Source: Arcobacter sp. EP1 (lineage in GTDB: Bacteria; Campylobacterota; Campylobacteria; Campylobacterales; Arcobacteraceae). From it: DNA of 64,000 bases. A model generated the notes under the pieces. It worked only from the letters and a program-made list of their open reading frames with translations, was not told the origin of the DNA and ran no database searches. The first letter of the stretch is position 1; every line of letters begins with the position of its first letter. The DNA lies in the NCBI GenBank assembly GCA_001655195.1, contig LPNY01000042.1, positions 375,627-439,626 of the forward strand, in the 5' to 3' direction. The translations under genes and the position numbers were made by a program. Below, in pieces: positions 62,954 through 64,000 of this stretch.

Positions 62954-62995
62954 TTTCTTCCTTTACTAATTTTCTTTGTCTAAAATATGTTGAGC

Positions 62996-63001
62996 ATTAT
63001 A
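62996..63001 (-). promoter_or_regulatory. atpB -10 element
   Basis: On the minus strand TATATAATGC contains TATAAT 43 bases before the atpB ATG. No clear -35 box. It lies between ilvA and atpB, so atpB can be transcribed on its own. Confidence 0.5.
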
Positions 63002-63044
63002 TATTTACTTTGCTAAAAATTTTATAAATGTCTCTGGCAAAAAT

Positions 63045-64000
63045 TTAGATATGTTTAAATCTGTAACCATTTTGTTTCAATTTTTCCCGAATCAGTTTTT
63101 GATGCCCTTCTCCCTTAGTCTCTAAAGCAATTGTAACAAGGGCTTCTCCAAATTCTAACTTAATAGAATCTCGGTCATAATCAATTTGTACTATATTGGC
63201 TGAACACTCTCTGAAAATCTCAGTTAAACGCATAAGAGAGCCCGGTTTATCGATTAATGTAACGATTAAGTTCATTTTTCGATTTGATTTTACTAACCCT
63301 TTTTCAATAATTTGAGAAAGCATAGTTACATCAATATTTCCACCACTAATTATTGTACATACTTTTGAATCTTCAATTTCTACTTTTTCATGCATGACTG
63401 CTGCTGTTGCAACTGCTCCTGCACCTTCAACCACTAGTTTGTGACGCTCAAGCAAAAACAAAATAGCATTAGCAATCTCATTATCGCTAACTTCTACAAT
63501 GTCATCCACATAATCTATAATAATATCTAATAGCTTTGGCGTAACATCACGCACTGCAATACCATCTGCAATGGTTCGAACACTGGTTGAATCAATTGGC
63601 ACTTGTGAACGATATGACTCTTTCATACCTGGCGCTCCACTTGCAACAACACCAATGATTTTAATATCAGGATTGATGCTTTTTGCTGCAATTGCAATAC
63701 CGGCTATGAGTCCACCACCACCAATAGGTACAATGATCTGTTTTAAATCAGGAATTTGTTCTAGAATTTCTAAAGATATGGTTCCTTGTCCTGCTATAAC
63801 ATCATCATCGGCAAAAGGATGAATAAACTCTTTATTGTTTTTTTGAGCAAACTCTTGTGCTGCTTCGTAAGCTTCATCAAAATTTTCACCAACTAGTTTA
63901 ACTGTTGCCCCATAGGATTTTACACCACTTACTTTTGTTAAAGGTGTTGCTTCTGGCATAAAAATTGTTGCCTCACAGTTAAAATGTTGTGCCGAAAAAG
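63045..64000 (-). CDS. ilvA: threonine ammonia-lyase, C-terminal part (gene continues beyond the window)
   Basis: PLP enzyme converting threonine to 2-oxobutanoate for isoleucine. The frame is open to the window edge (SAQHFNCEATIFMPEATPLTKV), so the first Met visible is internal. Seen here: GQGTISLEILEQIPDLKQII, VPIGGGGLIAGIAIAAK (PLP phosphate loop), and a C-terminal ACT domain MNLIVTLIDKPGSLMRLTEIF. The single ACT domain suggests the shorter IlvA/TdcB-type enzyme with allosteric control. The N-terminal PLP lysine lies outside. Confidence 0.92.
   Translation of the reverse strand, partial: FSAQHFNCEATIFMPEATPLTKVSGVKSYGATVKLVGENFDEAYEAAQEFAQKNNKEFIHPFADDDVIAGQGTISLEILEQIPDLKQIIVPIGGGGLIAGIAIAAKSINPDIKIIGVVASGAPGMKESYRSQVPIDSTSVRTIADGIAVRDVTPKLLDIIIDYVDDIVEVSDNEIANAILFLLERHKLVVEGAGAVATAAVMHEKVEIEDSKVCTIISGGNIDVTMLSQIIEKGLVKSNRKMNLIVTLIDKPGSLMRLTEIFRECSANIVQIDYDRDSIKLEFGEALVTIALETKGEGHQKLIREKLKQNGYRFKHI

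Noticed and set aside
1-64000. CRISPR arrays, tRNA, rRNA, transposase or prophage genes
   Set aside because: I looked for repeated spacer patterns, cloverleaf-like intergenic segments and typical transposase motifs; gaps are all under about 210 bases and none fits.

Overview
The window is an AT-rich chromosomal segment from a Campylobacterota (epsilonproteobacterial) genome, most likely an Arcobacter-type lineage. The signs are a ccoNOQP cbb3 oxidase operon followed by the small DUF4006 gene, a petABC complex with a diheme cytochrome c, a Campylobacter-type major porin, AddA/AddB-type recombination proteins, atpB away from the other atp genes, and gene orders that I recall from Campylobacter jejuni (serA-rpsA-ispH-aroA-pheT-pheS-hinT; M23 peptidase-lpxC-tsaB-like-thrB-ylxR-infB-rbfA-rimP; ccoNOQP-small membrane genes-addB). 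Genus assignment is inference. I found no rRNA, tRNA, CRISPR array, transposase or prophage gene, and no stretch over about 210 bases without a gene.

Layout. 1-2606: the end of a UvrD-type helicase, then truB, ispE, smpB. 2800-9977: ccoN, ccoO, ccoQ, ccoP, DUF4006, an easily missed 30-residue membrane micro-protein, a TPM-like anchored protein, a FixH-like protein and addB, nearly all touching or overlapping. 10027-14231 (minus): prfB, a c-type cytochrome, the porin, plsY-folB. 14354-25745 (plus): nadA-nadC, nrnA, M23 peptidase, lpxC, tsaB-like, thrB, ylxR, infB, rbfA, rimP, ribD. 25817-28910: nfeD-type protease and slipin, then a small accessory patch with two unknown membrane proteins and unusual inverted repeats. 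28913-38294 (minus): rpsA-serA-efp and pheS-pheT-aroA-ispH. 38490-41982 (plus): hinT, then a sugar-type cassette of class II aldolase, an LsrK-like kinase and a cupin. 42056-48783 (minus): fabG, acpP, fabF, accA, then moeA-queC-queD-queE. 48876-49951: membrane protein and rsmE. 50003-57570 (minus): a cytochrome c'-like protein, petA-petB-petC, thrC, argB, and a heme-c diguanylate cyclase. 57713-64000: addA, a convergent thiE-like gene, a DUF3179 protein, atpB and the 3' part of ilvA.

How it works together. Respiration dominates: bc1 complex, cbb3 oxidase with accessory genes, two soluble c-type cytochromes, an F0 subunit and a heme-sensing c-di-GMP enzyme. The rest is mostly housekeeping: translation (smpB, prfB, infB, rbfA, rimP, efp, rpsA, pheST, rsmE), envelope lipids (plsY, lpxC, accA, fab genes), cofactors (NAD, riboflavin, molybdopterin, queuosine, folate, isoprenoid) and amino acids.

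The items most worth a second look are an intrinsic-terminator-like hairpin inside the signal-peptide codons of the gene after the cco operon (6446-6479), the micro-ORF at 6333-6425, the LsrK-like kinase cassette without an lsr transporter (38826-41982), a structured intergenic element at 28271-28364, a long imperfect inverted repeat between pheS and hinT (38317-38380), and an operator-like palindrome before fabG (45510-45530).
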